From JAEUKQ01 sp964414755 (GTDB lineage Bacteria > Pseudomonadota > Alphaproteobacteria > JAEUKQ01): a DNA stretch of 15,601 nt. The notes below the pieces were generated by a model. That model saw only the letters and a list, made by a program, of their open reading frames with translations, did not search any database and was not told the origin of the DNA. A program made the translations under genes and the position numbers. Within the stretch, counting starts at the first letter, position 1. Each line of letters starts with the position of its first letter. The stretch spans positions 1 through 15,601 of the forward strand of contig CAYPXH010000032.1 of assembly GCA_964414755.1 (NCBI GenBank), written 5' to 3'. This document shows, one piece after another, positions 1 to 6,176 of this stretch.

Positions 1-346
1 CAGTTGTTTGATGAATGCTTGGATATATATCAACTAGATATAAGCTCTTATTTTCGCTAGACGCACATTTTATCAGCATGTCAGATCGGGTTTTAACTAT
101 TAAAGCAGGAGAATAAACCTTTTTAGATGAAAAATGTCCGTCCAGCCAATGAAAAATAGCCTCTGCTTCCCAACTGAGATTGCCATCATCATTCATCCAA
201 GCCAGTGTACTAAAATTAGCGCAGGTTAATTTATTGATATCGAGGTTCTTTTGATAAGGATCAAAAGCAAGCCCAGAAGAAATTAAATGTACAGATAAAA
301 TAATGGTAAAAAAAAGATTTAAAAGAAAAGCTTTGAATCTATACAT
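1..346 (-). CDS. HdeA-like exported small protein (partial, C-terminus cut by window edge)
   Basis: The reading frame starts at an ATG at 344-346 and stays open to the window edge (115 codons seen). Residues 1-27 look like a signal peptide: short basic start (MYRFK), hydrophobic core 7-22, small residues SSGLA before the likely cleavage site. The mature part begins with LTCANF and continues with a WLDGHF motif and a second cysteine (IKCAS). The two cysteines are Cys42 and Cys94, 52 residues apart. This layout (Cys near the mature start, WLxG-type motif, second Cys about 50 residues later) resembles the HdeA family of periplasmic acid-stress chaperones, whose two cysteines form a disulfide. 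Family assignment is by motif only. No clear Shine-Dalgarno sequence precedes the ATG, so the start rests on the signal peptide. The gene is divergent from phbB. Confidence 0.62.
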   Translation of the reverse strand, partial: MYRFKAFLLNLFFTIILSVHLISSGLAFDPYQKNLDINKLTCANFSTLAWMNDDGNLSWEAEAIFHWLDGHFSSKKVYSPALIVKTRSDMLIKCASSENKSLYLVDIYPSIHQTT

Positions 347-507
347 AATTAATTGATCCGCTAAAGATTCTAGTTTTTTGCGCCAAGCTTGTTTAAGCTA
401 ATGATCTATCTTCACCTATATAAGTCAATAGAAATAATGGTACCTTTTTTAGAAGGTTTTGTGCTAAGAATAGTTTTAATAGATAAAAGAAAAACAGGGA
501 GGCTTCC

Positions 508-1233
508 ATGAAAAAACGAGTGGCATTGGTAACAGGGGGTACGCGTGGTATTGGCGCAGCCATTAGTGAAGCGTTGAAAAATGCCGGTTATATGGTGGCA
601 GCGGGATATGCCAGCAATCAAATGGCGGCTAAGGAATTTTCAGAAAAAACCCGCATTACGGCTTATCAGTTTAATGTTGCAGATTATAATGAATGCCAAA
701 AAGCGGTAACCAAAATCAGCCAAGATATGGGGCCAATTGACATTTTAGTTAATAATGCAGGTATCACGCGGGATGCACCACTACACCGCCTAACCCCGCA
801 ACAATGGCAAGAAGTGATTGATACCAATTTAACCTCGTGCTTCAATATGTGTCGGGTGCTGATTGAGGGCATGCGCGAACGTGGCTTTGGCCGAATTGTT
901 AATATTGGCTCGATCAACGGACAAGCTGGGCAATATGGTCAAGTTAATTATGCGGCCGCCAAATCGGGTATTCACGGTTTTACCAAGGCTTTGGCACAGG
1001 AAGCAGCCGGGAAGGGGATTACCGTTAATGCTATTGCCCCGGGTTATATCGATACCGATATGGTGCGGGCGGTGCCGGCCAATATTTTGGAAAAAATTGT
1101 GGCCAAAATTCCAGTTGGGCGGTTGGGTAAAGCCGCCGAAATTGCCCGCGGCGTTGTTTTTTTGGTTTCTGATGAGGCTGGGTTCATCACCGGTTCAACC
1201 CTTTCCATCAATGGCGGCCAGCATATGTATTAA
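508..1233 (+). CDS. phbB: Acetoacetyl-CoA reductase (PhbB/PhaB-type SDR)
   Basis: This 241-residue short-chain dehydrogenase would reduce acetoacetyl-CoA to (R)-3-hydroxybutyryl-CoA with NADPH in the cytoplasm, the second step of polyhydroxybutyrate synthesis. The Rossmann glycine motif TGGTRGIG is at residues 9-16, NNAG at 82-85, and the catalytic set is Asn107, Ser135, Tyr148 and Lys152 (YAAAK). The stretch NGQAGQYGQVNYAAAKSGIH and the C-terminal SINGGQHMY match PhaB reductases much better than FabG. Length is normal for the family. A strong Shine-Dalgarno AGGGAGG (496-502) lies five bases before the ATG. No phaA or phaC is adjacent, so the gene stands alone here. The alternative, a FabG-like 3-oxoacyl-ACP reductase, is less likely given the PhaB-specific motif. 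Confidence 0.9.
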   Translation: MKKRVALVTGGTRGIGAAISEALKNAGYMVAAGYASNQMAAKEFSEKTRITAYQFNVADYNECQKAVTKISQDMGPIDILVNNAGITRDAPLHRLTPQQWQEVIDTNLTSCFNMCRVLIEGMRERGFGRIVNIGSINGQAGQYGQVNYAAAKSGIHGFTKALAQEAAGKGITVNAIAPGYIDTDMVRAVPANILEKIVAKIPVGRLGKAAEIARGVVFLVSDEAGFITGSTLSINGGQHMY

Positions 1234-1341
1234 TAATGAACCTGTTTTTTAACGTATAACTTTGGTAGCCTTTGCATTGGCCGCATGTAAATCTTATTGT
1301 ATATTTACAACAAGGTTTTATACAAATCGGGTAGAAAAATT

Positions 1342-1526
1342 ATGTTTGCTGTGCGATTATCCATTGGAATTAAAGAACGGTTAGCAAAGCTGGCAAAAAC
1401 AACTGGCTGCAGTAAAAGTTATTATGGTTGGCAGGCCTGGAACGTTTGCAGAAACTTAAGGATATTTATTTGGTCAAGAAAACAATGCTAAAGTTTATCA
1501 ACCCTGGTGAAGTACCATCAGGCTGA
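1342..1526 (+). pseudogene. Frameshifted RelB/CopG-type ribbon-helix-helix antitoxin remnant
   Basis: The ATG at 1342 opens a peptide, MFAVRLSIGIKERLAKLAK, followed by TTGCSKSYY. This looks like the beta-strand and two helices of short ribbon-helix-helix antitoxins (pattern: xAVRL, ERL..LAK.TG..KS.Y). After about 1428 that frame turns into unrelated sequence. The expected second half resumes in another frame from about 1431 (AGLERLQKLKDIYLVKK) and reaches a TGA at 1524-1526. This matches the LEHLEDLxDIYL helix of the same family. A small deletion around 1426-1431 would explain the break. Traces of the usual C-terminal tail may continue in a third frame to about 1555. No RelE/ParE toxin gene follows. 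The protein is probably non-functional. Family identification is by pattern recognition only. Confidence 0.66.
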
Positions 1527-1561
1527 AAGTTGAGTTAACGGGCTTGTGGGTGTAAAATACC

Positions 1562-1903
1562 ATGGAACTTGATACTTATCTTGCTAATAAAGCTGGGATT
1601 TCTTACCGCACAAAGGGAGGGTTGTCCTTATTTACTTTTTCAAATCTAAAAAAGCTTCTTGAGCATTGTCGTAAAAATAAAATCATTATATTGGGTATTG
1701 ATGGTTTCTGGGTGACAGACCAAAGTATTTGCCCGGATATGAAGGCGATTGCCGATTTCTCGCAAACAGAATGTATTTCTCAAGAATCGCGCTACATTGA
1801 GACAATCAATTTAGCCCAACAGTTTCTTGAAGATCTTACACCTCGACAGAAAAAGGAGCTGTTATTTGAAATTACTCTTGCTATTGCTTTTATAAGCCAA
1901 TAA
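1562..1903 (+). CDS. Hypothetical protein, 113 aa
   Basis: An uninterrupted frame from ATG to TAA encodes a soluble-looking protein with no signal peptide or membrane span. I do not recognise the family with confidence. Visible features are a KGGLSLFTFSNLKKLLEHC segment (residues 18-36), a hydrophobic strand IIILGIDGFWVTD (41-53), then a C-terminal helical part with LAQQFLEDL and LLFEITLAIAF. The strand-rich start followed by helices and the LGIDGF motif recall some small immunity-type proteins, but that is only a guess. The start has only a weak GTGGGTG stretch upstream. It lies directly behind the broken antitoxin, and its 3' end is eight bases from the convergent cyclopropane synthase stop, leaving almost no intergenic DNA. 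Confidence 0.6.
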   Translation: MELDTYLANKAGISYRTKGGLSLFTFSNLKKLLEHCRKNKIIILGIDGFWVTDQSICPDMKAIADFSQTECISQESRYIETINLAQQFLEDLTPRQKKELLFEITLAIAFISQ

Positions 1904-1911
1904 TGCATACC

Positions 1912-3153
1912 CTAAGCCTGTTTAGGGTCGCAAATAGATAATATTGCTTGCAACCTTCTTTCTTCTTCCAACATATAATCTCGGGTTAGAGGTACCAAAT
2001 CCACTCTGTTACTTAGTTGAATTTGAAACACCATTTTGCCCAAATTGCGGAAAGCATATTCCGACCCTATTAAATAAAGTTCCCACATGCGGCAGAAGCG
2101 TTCGCCATATAATTCCACCATACTCGGGCGGGCGGCCAAAAAGCGTTTCCGCCAGGCTTTAAGGGTAAAGGCATAATGCAGGCGCAGAATTTCAACATCG
2201 GTAATCCACAAATTGGCACGTTCAATAGCAGGGGTTACCTCAGATAAAGCCGGTACATATCCGCCCGGGAAAATATATTTTTTAACCCAGGCATCGGTGG
2301 CGCCCGGCCCATCCATGCGGCCAATGGAGTGTAGTAGGGCTAAGCCATCCGGTTTCAATAAGCTTTTTACTTGGCGGAAAAATTCATTATAATGATGGGC
2401 GCCTACATGCTCAAACATGCCAACTGAAACAATGCGGTCATATTGCCCTTTTTCATGCCGGTAATCACGCAATAGAAACTTAACTTTATTTTCTAATCCA
2501 AGGTCTTTGGTACGTTGAACGGCAATGGCATATTGTTGCTCTGATAAGGTCAACCCCGTAACCTGCACATCAAAATTGTTTGCCAAATAAAGGGCTAGTC
2601 CACCCCAACCGCAACCAATATCCAATACCTGTTGCCCGGGTTTTAATAATAATTTGGCGGCTATGTGGTGCTTTTTATCAAGTTGTGCTTGTTCCAAGCT
2701 ATTGTCATGGTCGGAAAAATAAGCGCAAGAATATTGTTTATCAGCATCCAGGAATTGGGAATAAAGCTCTCCTGACAAATCATAATGATGGGCGACATTG
2801 GCTTTTGATTGTTTGGAAGGAATTACCCCAAACAACCAGGTTATCCAATTAATGCTGTGTTTCACAAAATGTTGCCAGGGACGCTGCCAGTGGACTTGGC
2901 CGTTCATGCTAAACAATTTAACCATATCTTCGACGCAGCCTTGTTCCAAAGTTAAGGTACCATTCATATAGGCTTCACCTAAATACAGGCTAGGGTTAAG
3001 CAGGGCTTTATAATGAAGCGAACGTCGGTGTAAACGAATGATTACCGTTGGTTGGGCTGATTCAACGCCAAAATGATGGGCGATACCCCTGGCGTCAATA
3101 ACGGTTAAGGATCCCTGTTGAATAAATCTTTTTAACCCAAGTGACCACAACAT
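1912..3153 (-). CDS. cfa: Cyclopropane-fatty-acyl-phospholipid synthase
   Basis: This 413-residue enzyme transfers a methylene group from S-adenosylmethionine to cis double bonds of membrane phospholipid acyl chains, making cyclopropane fatty acids that protect against acid and other stress. The SAM-binding motif VLDIGCGWGGLALYL is at residues 176-190. Residues matching the bicarbonate site known in this family are present: Cys143 (YSCAYF), Glu248 (MFEHVG), His275 and Ile277 (LLHSIG), and Tyr327 (LHYAFTL). The segment equivalent to the E. coli LNACAGAF stretch reads LIGSEYAF (361-368), so the E. coli Cys354 is not conserved. As I recall, that is also so in related alphaproteobacterial enzymes. 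The N-terminal 100 residues form the usual lipid-binding domain. Translation starts at an ATG behind a weak GGGGC stretch. The gene ends in TAG and has no operon partner. Confidence 0.93.
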   Translation of the reverse strand: MLWSLGLKRFIQQGSLTVIDARGIAHHFGVESAQPTVIIRLHRRSLHYKALLNPSLYLGEAYMNGTLTLEQGCVEDMVKLFSMNGQVHWQRPWQHFVKHSINWITWLFGVIPSKQSKANVAHHYDLSGELYSQFLDADKQYSCAYFSDHDNSLEQAQLDKKHHIAAKLLLKPGQQVLDIGCGWGGLALYLANNFDVQVTGLTLSEQQYAIAVQRTKDLGLENKVKFLLRDYRHEKGQYDRIVSVGMFEHVGAHHYNEFFRQVKSLLKPDGLALLHSIGRMDGPGATDAWVKKYIFPGGYVPALSEVTPAIERANLWITDVEILRLHYAFTLKAWRKRFLAARPSMVELYGERFCRMWELYLIGSEYAFRNLGKMVFQIQLSNRVDLVPLTRDYMLEEERRLQAILSICDPKQA

Positions 3154-3361
3154 ATTTTGCCCCGATAGGATAGAGTTTTTGGTTAATTTTTTACCGGAAT
3201 AAATTCATCATAAGAAAATTAATAATTAAAATAAAGAGTTGTTAAACAAAGCAAGGAAACAACCACTGAAACCGTTAATAGAACAAATGAAGAATATTTA
3301 TTGCACAAAAAAAGAATATATGCTAAGTATCCACTTATGAATGTTGCTGAACGCACAAAAC

Positions 3362-3367
3362 AGGAGA
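3362..3367 (+). promoter_or_regulatory. Shine-Dalgarno that fixes the start of the 125-aa gene
   Basis: AGGAGA lies five bases before the ATG at 3373. The same frame is open further upstream to a TTG at 3301, but nothing resembling a ribosome site precedes that codon. I therefore start the gene at 3373. Confidence 0.75.
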
Positions 3368-3372
3368 GAAAA

Positions 3373-3750
3373 ATGAGCTTTCATGATACACGCCAAGCAA
3401 TAATTACAACAAGCCGCGCTGCTTATTCTTGTTATTGCCCTGCCTGGGTTGAAACAACGTTGCGTCAATTGATGGTTATTTTTCGGCCAGTGGCTGAACA
3501 AGTGGTGCGTAAGCAACGGTGGGGACAGGTTGATGCAGAAACGGTTTATCGCTTAACGTATCATTGCACCTATTTGTTTGATCAACTGAAAAAGCAAGGG
3601 GTAACAACAGTGACAATTCCTGCACATTCTTATGAAAAATTGTTGCAGCAAAAGCCCGTAGAAGAACGCATCAATCAATTTTTGCTTTTATTAAAAAATG
3701 TGCATTGCCAATCGCCAAGATCATCTGAACAAGCATTCGTTGTTCATTAA
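3373..3750 (+). CDS. Hypothetical protein, 125 aa
   Basis: This unrecognised protein runs from an ATG with a good ribosome-binding site to TAA. It starts MSFHDTRQAIITTSRAAYS and contains a Cys-x-Cys pair (YSCYCPAW, residues 18-25), a predicted helical middle and a basic C-terminal half. There is no signal peptide or membrane span, so it is probably cytoplasmic. It is flanked by the divergent cyclopropane synthase gene and a clear terminator at 3774-3807, so it is likely a single-gene transcript. The promoter must lie in the 219-base AT-rich gap shared with cfa. I cannot assign a function. The proper ribosome site and terminator argue that it is a real gene. Confidence 0.65.
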   Translation: MSFHDTRQAIITTSRAAYSCYCPAWVETTLRQLMVIFRPVAEQVVRKQRWGQVDAETVYRLTYHCTYLFDQLKKQGVTTVTIPAHSYEKLLQQKPVEERINQFLLLLKNVHCQSPRSSEQAFVVH

Positions 3751-3773
3751 ACAAATTGAAGGTTTCCTGATCC

Positions 3774-3807
3774 AAAAGGCAATAGCAATATTGCCTTTTT
3801 TATTTCT
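3774..3807. terminator. Intrinsic terminator with GCAA tetraloop, probably bidirectional
   Basis: A perfect 11-base-pair stem (3774-3784 pairing with 3789-3799) encloses the GNRA-type loop GCAA and runs into a T-rich tract. The A-run on the left gives a T-run on the opposite strand. It lies between the end of the 125-aa gene (+) and the end of the ATL-like gene (-), and can serve both. Confidence 0.85.
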
Positions 3808-3880
3808 TGGATCCTGTGGCTTTGTTATTTCCTGGACTTCAGCAATAGTAAACAGAATGCATCGATAATCAATGGCATTT

Positions 3881-4294
3881 CTAGAAAAGGCATTCTTTCT
3901 TGCGTTGGGGGACAATAAAGTTCTGGTAAAATGATAATTTTTTGCTGGTAGGGGTGTCATCACTTAACACCCGCCAAACCGGGGTTATTGATTCAAGCGA
4001 TGTTCCCGATAGATAATCTTCATAAGATGCTTCGGCCACGGTACGCATATGAAAACCTGTGGTAATGGGACATGTTACCTGGGCATTATAAGTTTGTGCC
4101 AGGCGGTGGTGCAGGCTTGGAATATCAAGCTGATGACCAAATGGGATAAGCCTAATAAAGTCATCAATTAACTTGGCCGTTGGAACAAGCATCATTTGCC
4201 CTATTTTCACGCCGGCAATATTGCAAGGTACTGGTTTCACAACAACCTGCTGATTGATGTGCAGTTTTTTCTGCCAGTAACGGGGTGATTGCAT
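3881..4294 (-). CDS. MGMT/ATL-fold-like protein without acceptor cysteine
   Basis: This 137-residue protein has the skeleton of the DNA-binding domain of O6-alkylguanine-DNA alkyltransferases: IPFG at residues 50-53 (family IPxG), a helix-turn-helix-like LHHRLAQTY (61-69), an arginine in MRTVAEASYE (83-92; compare the arginine finger and RAVGxA motif), and TPVWRVL at 104-110 where active enzymes have PCHRV. The acceptor cysteine is replaced by valine and the following histidine by tryptophan, so it should not transfer alkyl groups. Alkyltransferase-like (ATL) proteins have PWHRV and only sense damage. The match is by pattern, and it may belong to a conserved uncharacterised family of this fold. 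It begins three bases after the stop of the AraC-GyrI gene, so the two are almost certainly cotranscribed. Confidence 0.6.
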   Translation of the reverse strand: MQSPRYWQKKLHINQQVVVKPVPCNIAGVKIGQMMLVPTAKLIDDFIRLIPFGHQLDIPSLHHRLAQTYNAQVTCPITTGFHMRTVAEASYEDYLSGTSLESITPVWRVLSDDTPTSKKLSFYQNFIVPQRKKECLF

Positions 4295-4297
4295 TTT

Positions 4298-5167
4298 TTA
4301 CTCATTAGTTAAGGATTGCAATGGTAAATAAATGTCGGTAATAAGCTCCATGGCCGGAACTTCACGCGGATTGTTGACATATTCTTCGAAAATAGGGGCA
4401 TTTGCAGCCTCATGACCAGATTGTGGTAACCATTGACCATATAACCAACGATATGCAGCATGCATGCTGGCATAAGGGCCAATATAACGCAGCACAGCAT
4501 AAAGGCCACCGCGAATTTCTGTTTTTACAAGGGGCGGGGTAATCGAAAAATCGTGTTCTGTTATAATCCCAGCCTGGGAATATAGTTGTTTTTCCGGGGT
4601 AATATCGGGATCATCAAAATAAATGCCAACCGAACGCTGTCCTGGTTTTAACCAACCCTTTGCACCAAGCAACGTATAAACCTGATAAAAAGCTTTACCC
4701 ACATGCATATATGCACCATGATGATTGACGGCAATAACTTTAAGGGTAGGTATTTCAAGAAGCCGAACAGGATAGTCGCTGTTGCTGCTAATTGTTTCGG
4801 GTGATAAGCGAAATAATTGATGACCGCCCTTTGTGCGGTATTTTGCAGGGGGCAACCCATAAGATTGCTTAAAAAGCCTGGTAAAGGATTGCAAGCTATC
4901 ATAACCGCTTTTCAGGGCAACTTTTGCAATTGGTAAGTCTGTATGTGCCAAATAGACAGCTGCCCGCTGTAAACGTAACCGCCGAATGGTTTCGGCAATG
5001 GTTTCTCCATTTAAGGCGTGATATAATCGGTGCCAGTGGCAAGGTGACATGCAGGCCACATCAGCCAGTTTTATTAAATCTAAAGGTTCATCTAAATGGT
5101 CAAATATATAGGTGGTAACACGGTTAAGCCGTTGAACATAATCTTTTAATTGAATAGGTTGTCGCAT
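4298..5167 (-). CDS. AraC-family regulator with C-terminal GyrI-like effector domain
   Basis: This 289-residue transcription regulator has a two-part layout. Residues 10-111 form an AraC-type double helix-turn-helix (first helix set LADVACMSPCHWHRLYHAL, second IAKVALKSGYDSLQSFTRLF, closing with GLPPAKYR). Residues about 134-284 form a GyrI-like domain (RLLEIPTLKVIAV, then GIYFDDPDIT, GLYAVLRYIGPY, and the terminal MELITDIYLPL), as in Rob- and SbmC-related proteins that bind hydrophobic small molecules or drugs. It probably controls nearby stress or efflux genes in response to a ligand. The start is an ATG behind AGGGG. It follows the stand-alone GyrI protein by 41 bases and precedes the ATL-like gene by three, forming a cluster. 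The target genes and ligand are not evident. Confidence 0.9.
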   Translation of the reverse strand: MRQPIQLKDYVQRLNRVTTYIFDHLDEPLDLIKLADVACMSPCHWHRLYHALNGETIAETIRRLRLQRAAVYLAHTDLPIAKVALKSGYDSLQSFTRLFKQSYGLPPAKYRTKGGHQLFRLSPETISSNSDYPVRLLEIPTLKVIAVNHHGAYMHVGKAFYQVYTLLGAKGWLKPGQRSVGIYFDDPDITPEKQLYSQAGIITEHDFSITPPLVKTEIRGGLYAVLRYIGPYASMHAAYRWLYGQWLPQSGHEAANAPIFEEYVNNPREVPAMELITDIYLPLQSLTNE

Positions 5168-5208
5168 GCAAAAACCCCTAATCGTTCACTGGTTGCGTAC
5201 TTGGGTGG

Positions 5209-5649
5209 TTATTTAACCCCAATATAAATATCAATTGCACCAGAAGATTGATAATGTTCATAATCCGCTACAAAATTTCTGGTCAATGGTTGTTTCCATA
5301 TATCAAGCCACGTTGCACCAACCTGCCCAATACCACCCTTAACGGCAAAAATACGGCGTTTGAGTGCTGGGATGGTTGCCGAAACAAGACCAGCAGGCAG
5401 TTTAGCTGTTTTATGAACGGCTGTCCCAATAATTAAGGAATAAACACATTCATTATAAGAACCGATTTGCTGAAAATTGGTATAAACCGCATAAATATCA
5501 TCGGAAAGTTTGTTGGGAATTTTTTCTAAAATACCTTCGCTGAAAAATTTTTGCCAATGTGCAGGGATTGTTTGCGCCCCAACAGCATTTGAAGTCTTTA
5601 ATTCAATTCCCGCAATGTCGAAAGACTTATTTTGGGTGATAGATTGCAT
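5209..5649 (-). CDS. Stand-alone GyrI-like effector-binding domain protein
   Basis: This 146-residue protein consists of one GyrI-like (AraC effector-binding, SOUL/Cass2-type) domain: FDIAGIELKTSNA at the start, a HWQKFF helix, an IYAVYTNFQ strand, a YSLIIGTAV strand, the KRRIFAVKG segment, and the repeat-type ending YEHYQSSGAIDIYIGVK. Family members bind small aromatic or cationic compounds, act as gyrase inhibitors, or hydrolyse reactive electrophiles. Which applies here cannot be told. The frame is open 20 codons further upstream (ATG at 5709), but AAAGGA at 5657-5662 sits seven bases before the ATG at 5649, and the domain starts there. It is the first gene of the cluster with the AraC-GyrI regulator and the ATL-like gene. 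A fold-sharing regulator next door suggests that both recognise related ligands. Confidence 0.82.
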   Translation of the reverse strand: MQSITQNKSFDIAGIELKTSNAVGAQTIPAHWQKFFSEGILEKIPNKLSDDIYAVYTNFQQIGSYNECVYSLIIGTAVHKTAKLPAGLVSATIPALKRRIFAVKGGIGQVGATWLDIWKQPLTRNFVADYEHYQSSGAIDIYIGVK

Positions 5650-5656
5650 ATTCTGA

Positions 5657-5662
5657 TCCTTT
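5657..5662 (-). promoter_or_regulatory. Shine-Dalgarno that fixes the start of the GyrI-like gene
   Basis: On the minus strand AAAGGA stands seven bases before the ATG at 5649. The longer in-frame option from 5709 would add 20 residues (MLKTPMIDFN and following) that do not belong to the domain and has no comparable ribosome site. Confidence 0.7.
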
Positions 5663-5820
5663 AAAAAAGTTTGTTGATAATTAAAATCTATCATGGGTGT
5701 TTTTAACAAATCTTGCGGTATTGATTTTTTTTATTTGCCATCTTCCAAGCAAGAATAATTTTTTGCATCAAGTGTTAATCTAAAAAAGCATCAAAATTAG
5801 TTTTGAAAAAGGATAAAATG

Positions 5821-6054
5821 ATGAACAAGTGGACTAGCTTATCTTTAGCAGCGATGTTGACTTTGGGTACTGTTGCTTGTAGCGAATCACCCGAGGCTAA
5901 AATAGCCCGCGAGGTAAAAGAACATTGTGAAAAACTTGGTGAAGCAATGGCAACGCCAGCCGAAAAAGCTGATAAAGCAAAATATCAAGAAGGCATAAAT
6001 TAGTGTATTGAACACTTTACCCGGCAACGCATGCAAGAATTAAATAACAAATAA
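5821..6054 (+). pseudogene. Small lipoprotein gene interrupted by an in-frame amber codon
   Basis: A frame starting at ATG 5821 (AAGGA seven bases upstream; ATG 5818 is also possible) encodes MNKWTSLSLAAMLTLGTVAC, a lipoprotein-type signal with a cysteine at residue 20 (box GTVAC). It is followed by a charged helical segment with EHCEKLGEAM and an AKYQEGIN stretch. A TAG stands at 6001-6003. After it the same frame reads on as CIEHFTRQRMQELNNK and ends in TAA at 6052-6054, directly before a strong terminator. The continuation has the helical, charged character and the cysteine spacing expected of the missing end, so the stop looks like a recent nonsense change. The truncated 60-residue product may still be exported. 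Other genes here end in TAG, so a recoded codon is unlikely. Confidence 0.6.
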
Positions 6055-6080
6055 ACCCCATCAACCTTGAAACTGATCAG

Positions 6081-6120
6081 AAAAATGGCAGCAATAAAAC
6101 GTGCTGCCATTTTTATTTTC
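6081..6120. terminator. Strong intrinsic terminator between convergent genes
   Basis: A perfect 13-base-pair stem (6081-6093 pairing with 6102-6114; core TGGCAGCA) with an eight-base loop is followed by a T-rich tract. It ends the lipoprotein transcript on the plus strand. Its A/T-rich stem base also gives T-runs on the other strand, where the two-span membrane-protein operon ends just before it. Confidence 0.88.
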
Positions 6121-6176
6121 TTTTTCTTGTTATCATGTGCATGTGGGTTAATAACGGAGTAGTTAAGCAATCAAAA

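Noticed and set aside
386..399. 5-bp hairpin AGCTT-GTTT-AAGCT upstream of phbB
   Set aside because: Too short to distinguish from chance in AT-rich DNA.
863..1252. 129-codon open frame on the plus strand overlapping phbB
   Set aside because: It lies wholly over a well-supported reductase in another frame, has no ribosome site and no recognisable protein character.
1910..1927. 6-bp hairpin CCCTAA / TTAGGG between the convergent 113-aa gene and cfa
   Set aside because: The stem is short, overlaps the cfa stop codon and has no T-tract.
6001..6003. TAG as a recoded sense codon (stop reassignment or pyrrolysine)
   Set aside because: cfa, hisC, hss and the EamA gene all end in TAG at the normal protein end, so TAG works as a stop here.
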